Under the pieces are notes generated by a model. It did not search any database. It was not told where the DNA came from and saw nothing but the letters and a program-made list of their open reading frames with translations. Both the position numbers and the translations under genes were made by a program. This document shows, piece after piece, positions 24,277 through 33,380 of a DNA stretch of 64,000 nt. Numbering within the stretch: the stretch's first letter is position 1; every line of letters starts with the position of its first letter. The DNA comes from Candidatus Handelsmanbacteria bacterium (GTDB lineage: Bacteria; Latescibacterota; UBA2968; UBA8231), in NCBI GenBank assembly GCA_016867395.1, contig VGJS01000011.1, positions 17,705 to 81,704 of the forward strand, given 5' to 3'.

Positions 24277-27200
24277 CCCCCCGCAAGAGCGCTTCGGCGG
24301 CCCGCCGGTGAAAGGCCCGGTCTTCCTGGCCCAGCGTGTTCCATAGCAGGAACTCGTGGCGCAGGCGGTTCATGAAGCGCTGGTTGGCCCGCTGCCAGAA
24401 GGCGTCCTGGCCGCTGATTCGCTCAATGTACACCTCCACCCCGCTAGCCCCCGGCACTCCGGAGGGGACGAAGGCCAGTTGCAGGAACTGGCAGACCCCG
24501 ATGTCGAAGGGGGCCAGCCACAGGAGCAGTTGCAGCCCCTGTTCCTCCCCCTCGCGGACCAGGCGCACCTGCTCGGCGTAAAAGGCGCCAGCCTCGCCCT
24601 GGCCTTTGAGGTAGTTGGCCAGGAAGCCGCAAAGCCCCAGGACCTCGGCCTGGGGGGCCATGAAGGGGAAGGCAAAGCTCCAGCCCTCCCCCTCAGGCGG
24701 GGGCGGACGCCAGCGCCGCACCGTGTCGGGCACCGCGCTCTGGGCGGCCAGCCGCGCCGGGTACAGGGTGGAGACCAGCACCACCCCCATCACCAGCAGG
24801 GCCGCGGAGATCGCCGCCAGGGAGGAGTAGTTGAGATTGATCCCCCCGGCCAGGCCCGCCCACAGGAGCAGCTTGCCCATCCCCTGCCCCAGGAGATACC
24901 CCAGGGCCACTCCCAACACCGCGTACACGCAGGATTCGGCCATGAAAAGCCAGGCCACATGCCGGGGAGCCAGGCCCACCGCCGAGTAGATGCCGATCTC
25001 GCGGAAACGCTCGTACACCGCGCCGAGCATGGCGTTGAGCACGATGAGGGCGGCGATGGCCAGGGGTATCAGCACTGCCCCCAGGCCCTCCACCGCGGTC
25101 AAGCCCACCGAGGTATAGGAATAGACCTTCAGGTTTCCCGTGAGCGGGTCGGGCAGGCCGGCGAAGAGGGTGCTGGTGAAGCGCAGGAGGAAATCCTCTA
25201 CCAGCCCCCGGTCCCCTGCCCCTCCCTCCATGCGCACTGCCACCGAGCGCAGGGACCCGCCCTCCTCGCGCAACAGGTCGTAGGGCAGGATCAGCACCTG
25301 CTCCGGGTCGAGGTGGGTGAAGGGGGCGATCTCCAGGGGCGTGTCCGGCTGGTCCACCGCGGTCCGCAAGAGCGCGGTGGGGCCCAGCATCTGGGTCGAG
25401 GACTGTTTGAAGTCTGCCGGGGTCAAAGGCTCGCCGTCCAGGTCGAGCAGGGCCTTAAGCCGGGGGCCCTCCACCAGCCCCCGCACCAGCAAGCGCCGGC
25501 CAAAGATCTCCACCCGCGCCCGACCCAGGTCCTCGGGTTTCAACCCCAGCCGCTGGGCCAAAGAGGCGGGCATCAGGCAGCTGGACTCGTCGGGCTGAGT
25601 GAAGAAGGTCCCATCGCTCAAGGTCTGGTCTATCCCGGTAAGCTGGGCTTCCCCAGGGCTCAGCCCCATCAGCCCCAGCACCAGTTCAGTGCGGTCGCCC
25701 AGGCGCACCTGGATGTACTGCTCCTGGGGCTGCTCCACCCCCTGCACCACCCCGGTGGCCAGGTACCAGCCCCTGGGGCAGACCCCGGAGCCAAAGTGGG
25801 AGCGGGCGTATTCGAGGGTGGCCCCGCTGAGGGGGTTCCAGCCCCGCTCGCGGATCAGCACCCCTGGATACGGGGCGGGGTGAGAGAGGCCGAATCCGAG
25901 GTAGCGCACCTTTTCCCGGAAGCCGGTGAAAGAGAGCACTGTGAAGGTCAACAGGGTCAGGGTAGCCAGGGTCAGGCCGGTGCGCAGTCGGCGGCGGCGC
26001 ATGTTGGAGATGCCCAGCATGAAGGCGGCGTACGCGGCGCTGCCCCGGCTGATGTCGGTATCGTGGACCCGGGCCGCCCTGGCCCGGCGTTCTCTGGTGT
26101 AGCGGTTGAAACGGGCGGTGATCAGCACCAGCACCAAACAGGCCATGGCCATGATGGCGAATCCCAGCAACACCACCAGGGGATGGGCGATGGCAAAGGC
26201 CGGGTGTATCTGGGAGAGCAGGAGCCAAATGGCCAGAAGCAGCAGCCCGCAGCCGGCCAGTTGGCGGTGGATATGGGCGGCGGCCAGGAGCAGGCGCTCC
26301 CCGAAGAAGGCCGCGGGGATGACCAGGGCCAAGAAGAAGATCAGGCCCTTCATCACGTCGTTGAGGGTGCCCAGAACTTCTGGGTAGGCCCGGGCCGTCA
26401 CCCCCAGGGCCGCCCGCACTGCCCGCACGTACTCCGGCCAGTCCCGCCCCTCCCAGGCAGCGCGAGCCTGGGCCAATAACTCCCCGCCCCGCTGGTGCAA
26501 CTGGCTGAGACGCTGGTTCTCGATGGCATGGCGGCGCAGGGTCTGCAACCGGGCCTCGTCCAGCCGCCACATATCCTCCAGGGCCTTGAGTTCGGTGGGC
26601 AACAGGGACTGGGGCTCCAGCGGGTAGCCGATGCCCCGGGCCTCTTTCTCGCTCTGGCTTCCCTGGCTGTTGAGCAGCAGCAACTGCCGCTCCTCCCCCA
26701 GAAGCAGCTTGAGAGCCTGACCAGGGCTGCCGTACACCACCCCGGCTGGCGGGCCGAGGACAAAGCCGAACTGCCTGGGCGCCGCGCCCCTGTGGTCGAG
26801 AACCTTCAGCGCGTCCAAGGACGAGAGCTGACGCGGGTCGACGAGCCCGAAGAAAGGGCTGCCCAGGCAGGGGAAGACCACCAGGATCTTCTCGTTGTGG
26901 TCCCAGCGCACCGCGATCTGAAGCATGCCCAAACGGGTCGGGTCGCCGTGGAAGCGCCCCCCCCGCTCCCCCAGGTCCGGGGCGTAGACCACGGTCCCCC
27001 CCTCCGGGTCCAGGCCATAGGCGGCCACCGGCACCGCCCCCAGCTCCAGCCCCCGGACCTCCACCTGCCCCTCGGCGTCGGCCAGGTGGTAGCGGGCCCG
27101 GTGTACCCCCTTGTGGTTGTACGGAAAATCCACCACCACCACTGCCCCAGGCACGGGTCGGTCTGGCACCTGGCTGCGCTGGGGAAAGGTGCGGACCATC

Positions 27201-28594
27201 ACCCGCAGGCTGCGCAGGTTGTCCTTGAGCACTGGGCCCAGGTCCTCCATCCCGGCGAAAAGCTCCGGGTCATCGGCGGCCCGCCGCACCAGGCCCAGCA
27301 CCAGTTCCACCTGCCGCTCCAGCTTGGCAAAATCCACCTGCGCGGGCAGATCCAGGGGGGAATCCTGGGCCTGCCTGCTGTCGTTGACCGTGGCCAAAAG
27401 CAGTGAGGTCAGGCCGGCCTCAAGGGCCACCTCGCTGTCCGGGCTAATCCCGCCGGGCATGTAGGAAGACCAGTCCATACCCCTGACCGGACTGATGCCG
27501 TTGGCCAGTCCCTGGCCTTCGGCTTCGGCGTAGGCGGCGAAGCGCCGGCCCAGGGGGGCGAAGAAGCGCTTGAGGTCGTAGCTGTAGGTGTTGTTCCAGA
27601 TGCCCAACTGGTCGCTCTGCGAGGAGAGGTCCAGGCCCAGGAAGAGCCGGGGCGAGAGGGGCTGGGTCTGCCCGCGGGCGTAGTAGGGGTGACGGCGGGC
27701 GTGGCGGTCCAGGAACTCGGCGATGCCCTGGCGGCCCTGGAAATGCGCCCCGGCCGCCAGCAGGGCCACGCTGCGGGCCGGAGGCCGGGCGGCCAGGCTG
27801 CGGGCGACTTCGAGCAGGGCCGCGGCCGAGGCCGCCTGCTCGGCCCCAGGGGCCAGGGCCGGCACCGCCGAGGAGGCGTCGTAATGGGCGGCCACCAGGA
27901 TCAACTCCTCCCTGAGGGCCGGGTCCTGGCCGGGCACCAGTCCCCACAGGTTCCAGGAGGGCCGCTGCTCCCAGCGCATCCTCCCCGCCAAGCGCACCTG
28001 CACCGGGCCAGCGGCCAGCCCTTCCCGCAGGGCCTGCCCGGCCTCTTTCCCCACCCAGAAGCGCGGGATCTCCAGGGGCACCTGGCTGCTCTTACTCACC
28101 CCCTGGACCCAACTGGCCTGCTCTGGGGCGACGAAGACCAGGGCCCTTGCCCCCAACGAGGCGGCCCGCAGCCAGTGGTTCCACGAGTGGTACTCCATGA
28201 GCACCGCGCTGCCGGCCACCTCCTGCCCCTCCAGCTCCTCCCATTCCCCCCGGCCGCCCCAGATCAGGGGCAGTTCCAGGCCGCCGGGGGACGTGGTCGC
28301 CGGCACCACGAGGTTGGGCCACAGCCCGTGCAGGGGCCAGCGCTGGCCAGTGGCCGGCACCTCCAGCCGACCACCCTGGTCCACCGGCACCGCCAGGGTG
28401 AACTCCTCCCGCTGCACCTCCTCCACCCCGGCCCGCCGCAGCTCCTCCTCCAGCCAGCCAGCCGCCTTTTCGGCGCCGGGGTAACCGCTCAACCGCGAGC
28501 CAAGGGAGGCCAGATACTCCACGGTAGGGCGCACCCCGGCCCAGGCCGGCAGAGCCAGCCACACGCTCAACGCGATGCCTAACAGTCGGTTCAT
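24257..28594 (-). CDS. Degenerate M28 peptidase-like domain fused to FtsX/MacB-type permease
   Basis: A 1445-aa protein. Residues 1-20 signal peptide; 22-440 M28 aminopeptidase-like with a PA-type insert ('AVLMEYHSWNHWLRAASLGARALVFV'). First metal His and Asp remain ('VAAHYD' at 235-239) but the usual bridging Asp site reads 'PGAEQAAS', the E-E pair reads 'GAHFQG' and the last His site reads 'MDWSSYM', so catalysis is doubtful. Residues 750-830 have three or four helices; 860-900 a helix after 'MRRRRLRTG'; 905-1150 a MacB-periplasmic-like domain; 1160-1290 an FtsX permease block with 'FREIGIYSAVGL'. The last ~150 aa are cytosolic. Its ATG overlaps the upstream stop (ATGA). No ABC ATPase is encoded nearby. 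Confidence 0.75.
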   Translation of the reverse strand: MNRLLGIALSVWLALPAWAGVRPTVEYLASLGSRLSGYPGAEKAAGWLEEELRRAGVEEVQREEFTLAVPVDQGGRLEVPATGQRWPLHGLWPNLVVPATTSPGGLELPLIWGGRGEWEELEGQEVAGSAVLMEYHSWNHWLRAASLGARALVFVAPEQASWVQGVSKSSQVPLEIPRFWVGKEAGQALREGLAAGPVQVRLAGRMRWEQRPSWNLWGLVPGQDPALREELILVAAHYDASSAVPALAPGAEQAASAAALLEVARSLAARPPARSVALLAAGAHFQGRQGIAEFLDRHARRHPYYARGQTQPLSPRLFLGLDLSSQSDQLGIWNNTYSYDLKRFFAPLGRRFAAYAEAEGQGLANGISPVRGMDWSSYMPGGISPDSEVALEAGLTSLLLATVNDSRQAQDSPLDLPAQVDFAKLERQVELVLGLVRRAADDPELFAGMEDLGPVLKDNLRSLRVMVRTFPQRSQVPDRPVPGAVVVVDFPYNHKGVHRARYHLADAEGQVEVRGLELGAVPVAAYGLDPEGGTVVYAPDLGERGGRFHGDPTRLGMLQIAVRWDHNEKILVVFPCLGSPFFGLVDPRQLSSLDALKVLDHRGAAPRQFGFVLGPPAGVVYGSPGQALKLLLGEERQLLLLNSQGSQSEKEARGIGYPLEPQSLLPTELKALEDMWRLDEARLQTLRRHAIENQRLSQLHQRGGELLAQARAAWEGRDWPEYVRAVRAALGVTARAYPEVLGTLNDVMKGLIFFLALVIPAAFFGERLLLAAAHIHRQLAGCGLLLLAIWLLLSQIHPAFAIAHPLVVLLGFAIMAMACLVLVLITARFNRYTRERRARAARVHDTDISRGSAAYAAFMLGISNMRRRRLRTGLTLATLTLLTFTVLSFTGFREKVRYLGFGLSHPAPYPGVLIRERGWNPLSGATLEYARSHFGSGVCPRGWYLATGVVQGVEQPQEQYIQVRLGDRTELVLGLMGLSPGEAQLTGIDQTLSDGTFFTQPDESSCLMPASLAQRLGLKPEDLGRARVEIFGRRLLVRGLVEGPRLKALLDLDGEPLTPADFKQSSTQMLGPTALLRTAVDQPDTPLEIAPFTHLDPEQVLILPYDLLREEGGSLRSVAVRMEGGAGDRGLVEDFLLRFTSTLFAGLPDPLTGNLKVYSYTSVGLTAVEGLGAVLIPLAIAALIVLNAMLGAVYERFREIGIYSAVGLAPRHVAWLFMAESCVYAVLGVALGYLLGQGMGKLLLWAGLAGGINLNYSSLAAISAALLVMGVVLVSTLYPARLAAQSAVPDTVRRWRPPPPEGEGWSFAFPFMAPQAEVLGLCGFLANYLKGQGEAGAFYAEQVRLVREGEEQGLQLLLWLAPFDIGVCQFLQLAFVPSGVPGASGVEVYIERISGQDAFWQRANQRFMNRLRHEFLLWNTLGQEDRAFHRRAAEALLRGDDVSAG

Positions 28595-30744
28595 ACCCAG
28601 AAAATTGTGTTGCCCACCTTGCCGGTGAAGTAGTCGATACACAGCCACAGCCCGTTGCACAGGACATGGCCGGCGATAAGGCCCAGGAAGAAAGGCTGGC
28701 TGCGCTGGTACAGGCCCGCCCCCCCATAGCGCAGCACCACCCCCTTGATCAGCCAGGCGAGAAAGACATTGAACCACACGTAGTCCATCATGCTCTCGGC
28801 ACCGATGGGGAAACCCAGAGGGTGCAGGGGCCACCAGGGGTAGCGCTGGCGCGCCCATAGGAGGCCCCCCATGACCGCTGCGCCCCCGCCGGCAAACCCC
28901 AGCCCCAGCCAGTCCACCCCCCGGCCGGCCAACTGGACGAGGGCATTGTCGTATGCCGCCTTGGGGGCCCCGTCGAAAAACCAGGCGTTGAGATTGACCC
29001 CCCCGTGACGGTAGGCCATGTTGAAGATCATCCATACCGCCCCCCCCACCCCGATGACCAGGGCCGCGATCATGGCGGCAAATACTACGCGCCGGCTGCG
29101 CAGGTCCATCTCCTCCACCAGTTTGAGGGCGTTGGCACAGGTGGCCAGGGCAAAGACGCGGATGTCCGCAGCCCAGATAAAGGCCAGCGAGAGGTTGACC
29201 ACCCCCGTTGGCCCCACCAGGCCCGAACCCAGGCCGTGGACCACCAGATCGGGGGCGGTCATGGGCGAGCGCACCGCGGCCAGGCCGGCCTCGGCGACGA
29301 TGCGGGTCACCCCGATGAAGATCAGCATCGCCGCCCCCACAAAGAGCAGGGCCACCCACAGAGGGGTTCCCAAAACCCACAACCACCCCACCATGCCCGC
29401 CAGACCGGCCAGGGCGCCCAGCAGGGCCTTGCGATAGGAGAGGATTTCCCCGGCGTCGAGGTCGGCCCAGCCCCGGCCCAGGGCCTGCCGGCCCACCTGC
29501 CCCAGGTGTTCCCTGGCCACCCACAACCCACCCAGAGCCAGCACCAACAGGCCGCCGACCCCCTGGTAGGCCAAGAGGGGCGCATCGCTTACCCCGTACA
29601 TCAACTTCAATTCCGAGCGGGTCCCGGTGAGATAGAGCAACTCCTTCTCGAACTTGGAGAGGAGGTGGAAGACCCAGATCCCCGTGGCGATGCTGGAGTT
29701 GATCAGGTACGAGAAGCCGAGCATGGCGAAGCTGATACTCAACTGGACGAACTGTGCCCCCACCAGAGGCAACTGCCACTGGAGGCGCGAGGCCGGGACC
29801 GTTGGATCGTAGCGCTGCAAGGCCTGGAGGCTGCCCACCACCAGGGGCAGGGCCAGGCCGGCCCACATGGCTTTTTGCAGGAAGAATCGGTTGAACAGCA
29901 TGCCCTCCTCCTCCCCCCGCACCAAAGCCAGGCCGGCCTGGGTGATGGGATAGGGCAGGCGCTCCCGCTCCATCCACTGGCGCCGCAGGATCACCGCGAT
30001 ACACATCATGCTCAGGTACAGGCAACCCAGGAAGAAACCCCACCACAGCAGGGGTTCGGCCCAGGCCCCGTAGGGGATCTCTCCCCCCGCCCCGACCCCC
30101 TCGTAGAAGGCGCGGTTATCCCCACCGTCGTTTACCAACCCCTGGGCCGGCAGATGGGGGAAGAGTTTCTCGCGCCACTGGTTCTGGGGCGAGGCATAGT
30201 AGAAGAGGGCGGTGATCATGGGTAGCAACTGCTCGCTCAGCCCCATGCTGCACACCGCCGAGACCATCAGCAGCATGGCGTAAACCAGGATCAGGTCCGC
30301 CCGGTTGAGGGCCAGCGAGGCCCCCCGCCAGGCCAGGGGCAGGTTCAACAGGGCGCAGCCGGCGAGGAAGGTGGAGAAGATGAGCCCTGGGGAGTGGGGA
30401 TCGAGGAGCGCGAAGGGCCAGTAGTGCCAGCCCCAGGCCAACCCCGCAAAACCGGCAAAGGCCAGGGCATGTTTCCGCCCCCGACCGGCCAGCTTGAAGA
30501 GCAGGTTGAGCAGCCCCACCAACACGAGAAAGAGAAAAAGGGCGCCGGGGGTGCTGAAATCCAGGGCCATATACGAGCCCCTGATGATCATGTTGCCGTA
30601 CGGGTCTCCGACGGCCAGGAAGAAACTGAGGAAGGAACCCAGGACCAATCCCCTCCAGGTGAGGCCGACGCGCTCCTGGGAGAGCAGGGACTGCTGCCGG
30701 GTCTGGAGGTAGCGCCGGTAGAACTGGGGGATCTCCTTTTTCAC
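28591..30744 (-). CDS. DUF6784/DUF6785-like membrane protein (OPT-transporter-like)
   Basis: A 717-aa protein with about 14-16 membrane helices. Landmarks: 'GSYMALDFSTPGALFLFLV', 'WMERERLPYPITQAGLALV' (similar in place to the LPFPTA segment of the 864-aa protein), 'LLSKFEKELLYLTG' and 'GVTRIVAEAGLAAVRSPM'. The family is common in Latescibacterota, Planctomycetota and Armatimonadota and is uncharacterised; an oligopeptide-transporter-like fold is my inference. First gene of a three-gene operon, coupled to the M28-FtsX gene. Start is GTG at 30744 with GGGAGG 4-5 nt upstream. Confidence 0.65.
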   Translation of the reverse strand: MKKEIPQFYRRYLQTRQQSLLSQERVGLTWRGLVLGSFLSFFLAVGDPYGNMIIRGSYMALDFSTPGALFLFLVLVGLLNLLFKLAGRGRKHALAFAGFAGLAWGWHYWPFALLDPHSPGLIFSTFLAGCALLNLPLAWRGASLALNRADLILVYAMLLMVSAVCSMGLSEQLLPMITALFYYASPQNQWREKLFPHLPAQGLVNDGGDNRAFYEGVGAGGEIPYGAWAEPLLWWGFFLGCLYLSMMCIAVILRRQWMERERLPYPITQAGLALVRGEEEGMLFNRFFLQKAMWAGLALPLVVGSLQALQRYDPTVPASRLQWQLPLVGAQFVQLSISFAMLGFSYLINSSIATGIWVFHLLSKFEKELLYLTGTRSELKLMYGVSDAPLLAYQGVGGLLVLALGGLWVAREHLGQVGRQALGRGWADLDAGEILSYRKALLGALAGLAGMVGWLWVLGTPLWVALLFVGAAMLIFIGVTRIVAEAGLAAVRSPMTAPDLVVHGLGSGLVGPTGVVNLSLAFIWAADIRVFALATCANALKLVEEMDLRSRRVVFAAMIAALVIGVGGAVWMIFNMAYRHGGVNLNAWFFDGAPKAAYDNALVQLAGRGVDWLGLGFAGGGAAVMGGLLWARQRYPWWPLHPLGFPIGAESMMDYVWFNVFLAWLIKGVVLRYGGAGLYQRSQPFFLGLIAGHVLCNGLWLCIDYFTGKVGNTIFWV

Positions 30745-30839
30745 AGGTCCTCCCGCTGGTGGTACCGCAAAGGTAGATCGGCCCTCCTGCCCTGTCTACT
30801 TGACACCCAGCTTTTTCTGGCGCTCCTTTGGGGCCAGCC

Positions 30840-31979
30840 ATGGACGAAAACACATACCTGACGGCAGCCCGCCAATTCCTGCCCCTGCCCACGGCCCCTT
30901 TTCACGAACACCTCGTCGCCGAGGCGGTGGTCGCCCACGTCGCCTCCCGGCCCTGGCTGGAACTGGCGCGGGACCCGGCCGGCAACCGGCTCCTGACCTA
31001 CACCCCTGCCCGATCCCTCCGCACCCCTCGCCTTATCGCCACCGCCCACCTCGACCATCCGGGTCTGGGCTTCCCCCGCCCCGTGGGCCGGGGTGCCTTC
31101 TTTTTCGAGCGGCTGGGGGGGGTGGACCCGGACATGGCTTTAGGCCACCGGGTGCGTATCCACACCTTGGGCCGGCCCGCCGGACAGCGGCCCGACCGGG
31201 GACGCATCCGCGAGCGCCTTATTGAGAGAGGGGTGGAGGGTTTCGTGGTCGAGACCCCCTCCGGTTTCCCTCTGGAACCTGGCTGCTTCGCCACCCTGGA
31301 TCTGCCCGGCCTGCGGCGGCGCGGTCCCCTGTTGTGGGGCCGGGCCTGCGACGACCTTGCCGGGGTGGTGGCCGGCCTCTGCTTTCTCGACGAACTGCAC
31401 CGCCAGCGGGCCAGAACGCGGGCTGGTCTGCTCCTGACCCGCGCCGAGGAGGTGGGGTTTGGCGGCATGCTCGAAGCCGCCCACCGGGGCTGGCTGGACC
31501 CGGAGGCGGTATACGTGAACCTCGAATGCTCCAGCGCCAGGGCCGGGGCAACGGTGGGAAGCGGCCCCATCGTGCGGGTGGGCGACAGGGCCACCCTCTT
31601 CGATCCCGACCTCAGCGCCGGCGTCGCCCTGGTGGCTGCGGAACTGGCCGCGGCTGATCCGGGGTTTTGCTTCCAGCGCAAGCTGATGGATGGGGGCACC
31701 TGCGAGGCGTCGGCCCTGTGCGGTGCCGGCCTGCACACCGCGGCCCTGGCCCTGCCCCTGGGCAACTACCACAACAAGGGAAAGACCGGCCCGGCCGCCG
31801 AGTTCATCCACCTCGGCGACGCGGTGGGCCTGGTGCGGCTGCTGGTGCACCTGGCCCTCGAAGCAGGCGGGGTGGCCGAGGCGGGCCGGCGGGCGGCCAA
31901 GAAGATCGCCGCAGCCATGACGGCCCAGCGGCAACGACACAGACTGCGCCTGCGGCAGACCATCAAACCAAATTTCTGA
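30840..31979 (+). CDS. M42/M20-type metallo-aminopeptidase
   Basis: A 379-aa protein of the M42 (glutamyl/leucyl aminopeptidase, TET-like) clan. Metal and catalytic positions are visible: 'IATAHLDHPG' (His), 'GRACDDLAG' (bridging Asp), 'LTRAEEVGFGG' (Glu-Glu catalytic and metal), 'YVNLECSS', and a late His in 'GNYHNKGK'. The inserted PDZ-like beta domain sits between the first His and the Asp. It likely trims peptides in the cytosol. The ATG at 30840 gives the normal beginning; a TTG four codons earlier is possible. A TTGACA at about 30801 has no matching -10. Confidence 0.78.
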   Translation: MDENTYLTAARQFLPLPTAPFHEHLVAEAVVAHVASRPWLELARDPAGNRLLTYTPARSLRTPRLIATAHLDHPGLGFPRPVGRGAFFFERLGGVDPDMALGHRVRIHTLGRPAGQRPDRGRIRERLIERGVEGFVVETPSGFPLEPGCFATLDLPGLRRRGPLLWGRACDDLAGVVAGLCFLDELHRQRARTRAGLLLTRAEEVGFGGMLEAAHRGWLDPEAVYVNLECSSARAGATVGSGPIVRVGDRATLFDPDLSAGVALVAAELAAADPGFCFQRKLMDGGTCEASALCGAGLHTAALALPLGNYHNKGKTGPAAEFIHLGDAVGLVRLLVHLALEAGGVAEAGRRAAKKIAAAMTAQRQRHRLRLRQTIKPNF

Positions 31980-31992
31980 GGGAGGAAAGGCG

Positions 31993-32757
31993 ATGATCGA
32001 CCAGGTGGATCTGGGGCTGAGCGGGCTGCAGGTCTCGCGCCTGTGCTTCGGCACGGGCACCAATGGCTGGAACAAACGCTCGAACCAGGGGGACCTGGGG
32101 CTCGAGCGGCTGGCCTACCTGTTGCGCTACGCCCACGAGCGGGGGGTCAACTTCTGGGACACCGCCGACCAGTACGGCACCCACCCCCACGTGGCCAGGG
32201 CCCTGGAGGAGGTGGGTCGGGAGGAGGCCGTAATCACCACCAAGACCACCTCCCGCACCGGGCCCGAGGTGAAGCGGGACGTGGAGCGTTTCCTGCGCGA
32301 ACTGCGCACCGAGTACCTCGATATCGTGCTGCTCCACTGCCTGACCGAGGCGGGTTGGCCTACACTTATGCAGGGCCCGATGGAGGTGCTGAGCCGCTTC
32401 AAGGAGCAGGGGGTGATCCGCGCCCTGGGGGTCTCCTGCCACGACTTTGGCGCCTTCCGGACCACTGCCCACACCCCCTGGGTGGACGTGGTGCTGGCCC
32501 GGATCAACTACGCCGGCCAGGCCATGGACGCCGGCCCCGACGAGGTGGTGCCGGTCATCGAGGCGATGGCCGCCGCTGGCAAAGGGATCTACGGCATGAA
32601 GGTGGTGGGCGGCGGCGGCGCACTTACAGGCGACCCGGCAAAGGCGATCCGCTTTGTCCTGGGTCTCCCATCGGTCCACTCGATGGTCCTCGGCATGATG
32701 GACGAGACCCAGATCGAGGAGAACATCGGCCTGGTCGGCGAGGCCGTGGCCGTCTAG
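31993..32757 (+). CDS. Aldo/keto reductase
   Basis: A 254-aa TIM-barrel NADPH oxidoreductase. The catalytic tetrad can be read: Asp and Tyr in 'NFWDTADQYG', Lys in 'VITTKT', His in 'DIVLLHCL'. It is at the short end of the family (usual 280-330 aa) and lacks part of the C-terminal loop that sets substrate choice. GGAGGAAAGG precedes the ATG, 13 bp after the M42 gene, so the two probably form an operon. Substrate unknown. Its stop overlaps the convergent ompH by 4 bp. Confidence 0.88.
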   Translation: MIDQVDLGLSGLQVSRLCFGTGTNGWNKRSNQGDLGLERLAYLLRYAHERGVNFWDTADQYGTHPHVARALEEVGREEAVITTKTTSRTGPEVKRDVERFLRELRTEYLDIVLLHCLTEAGWPTLMQGPMEVLSRFKEQGVIRALGVSCHDFGAFRTTAHTPWVDVVLARINYAGQAMDAGPDEVVPVIEAMAAAGKGIYGMKVVGGGGALTGDPAKAIRFVLGLPSVHSMVLGMMDETQIEENIGLVGEAVAV

Positions 32758-33290
32758 TTGCCCCCGGCCTTGACGGGGGTGGACTGCAACCGGGCCAGCA
32801 GTTTGTCGGTCAGGTCGTAGTCGTCCTTGGCAAAGACCACCGCCCCGCCGGCCGAGCCGGCGTCCAGCACATAGTCGTACCCTTCTTCCTCTGCCACGGC
32901 CTTGATGGCGGTGTTAATGCGCTCGAAGATGGGGTTGTGCAGGTCGAAGTTCCTCTTCATCAGTTCTTCCTGGGTGTTCTGGCGGAATTCGATCAGCCGT
33001 TGCCCTTCGGCCTCGTATTCAGACCGCATCTCGGCCTTGCGCGCCTCGCTGAGCAGCATCTCCTGCTTGCGGTAGTTCTCCTCCATCTGCGCCATCTTGG
33101 CCTGGCGGTCCTCGTCCTCCTGGGCCCGCTGCTGCTGCAAGAGTTCCAACTGCTGCTGGGCGGCCTTGATCTCGGGCAACCGCTCCTTGAGCTGGTCCGA
33201 GTTGATGAAGCCGATCTTCATCTGCCCCAGGGCCGCGCCGGGCAGCAGGAACAGGGCGGCGACCAACAGGCACTGCACCAACTTATTCAT
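32754..33290 (-). CDS. OmpH/Skp family periplasmic chaperone
   Basis: A 178-aa protein with signal peptide (cleavage after 'GAALG') followed by the Skp start 'MKIGFINSDQLKERLPE', a long coiled-coil arm (residues 45-115, rich in Q, E, R) and the returning end 'YDYVLDAGSAGGAVVFAK..DLTDKLL'. It holds outer-membrane proteins during transit through the periplasm, so the organism has an outer membrane. The ATG at 33290 has AGGAGA upstream. It is separated from bamA and lpxD, its usual neighbours. Confidence 0.88.
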   Translation of the reverse strand: MNKLVQCLLVAALFLLPGAALGQMKIGFINSDQLKERLPEIKAAQQQLELLQQQRAQEDEDRQAKMAQMEENYRKQEMLLSEARKAEMRSEYEAEGQRLIEFRQNTQEELMKRNFDLHNPIFERINTAIKAVAEEEGYDYVLDAGSAGGAVVFAKDDYDLTDKLLARLQSTPVKAGGN

Positions 33291-33323
33291 AATCTCTCCT
33301 CTGCGTTTTGATTTACCGCGGTC

Positions 33324-33356
33324 AAAAAAACAGGGGGCAATGCTGCTGTGCCCCCC
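33324..33356 (-). terminator. Rho-independent terminator after the SDR gene
   Basis: Minus strand: 7-bp G/C stem (33349-33355 with 33333-33339), 9-nt loop, then a run of seven T (33324-33330). It ends the operon whose last gene stops at 33381 and shields the ompH gene. Confidence 0.8.
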
Positions 33357-33380
33357 TTGCATAGCTGCGCCACCGCCGGC

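Noticed and set aside
24356..26479. 707-codon plus-strand ORF
   Set aside because: Shadow of the M28-FtsX gene; Gln/His/Gly-rich with no motif.
28594..30046. 5' extension of the M28-FtsX ORF
   Set aside because: Would overlap the 717-aa membrane-protein gene out of frame; the ATG at 28594 gives a signal peptide and an ATGA overlap.
30801..30840. TTGACA as a promoter for the M42 gene
   Set aside because: No acceptable -10 box at 16-18 bp spacing.
32043..33311. 422-codon plus-strand ORF
   Set aside because: Overlaps the aldo/keto reductase in a second frame and runs antisense over ompH.
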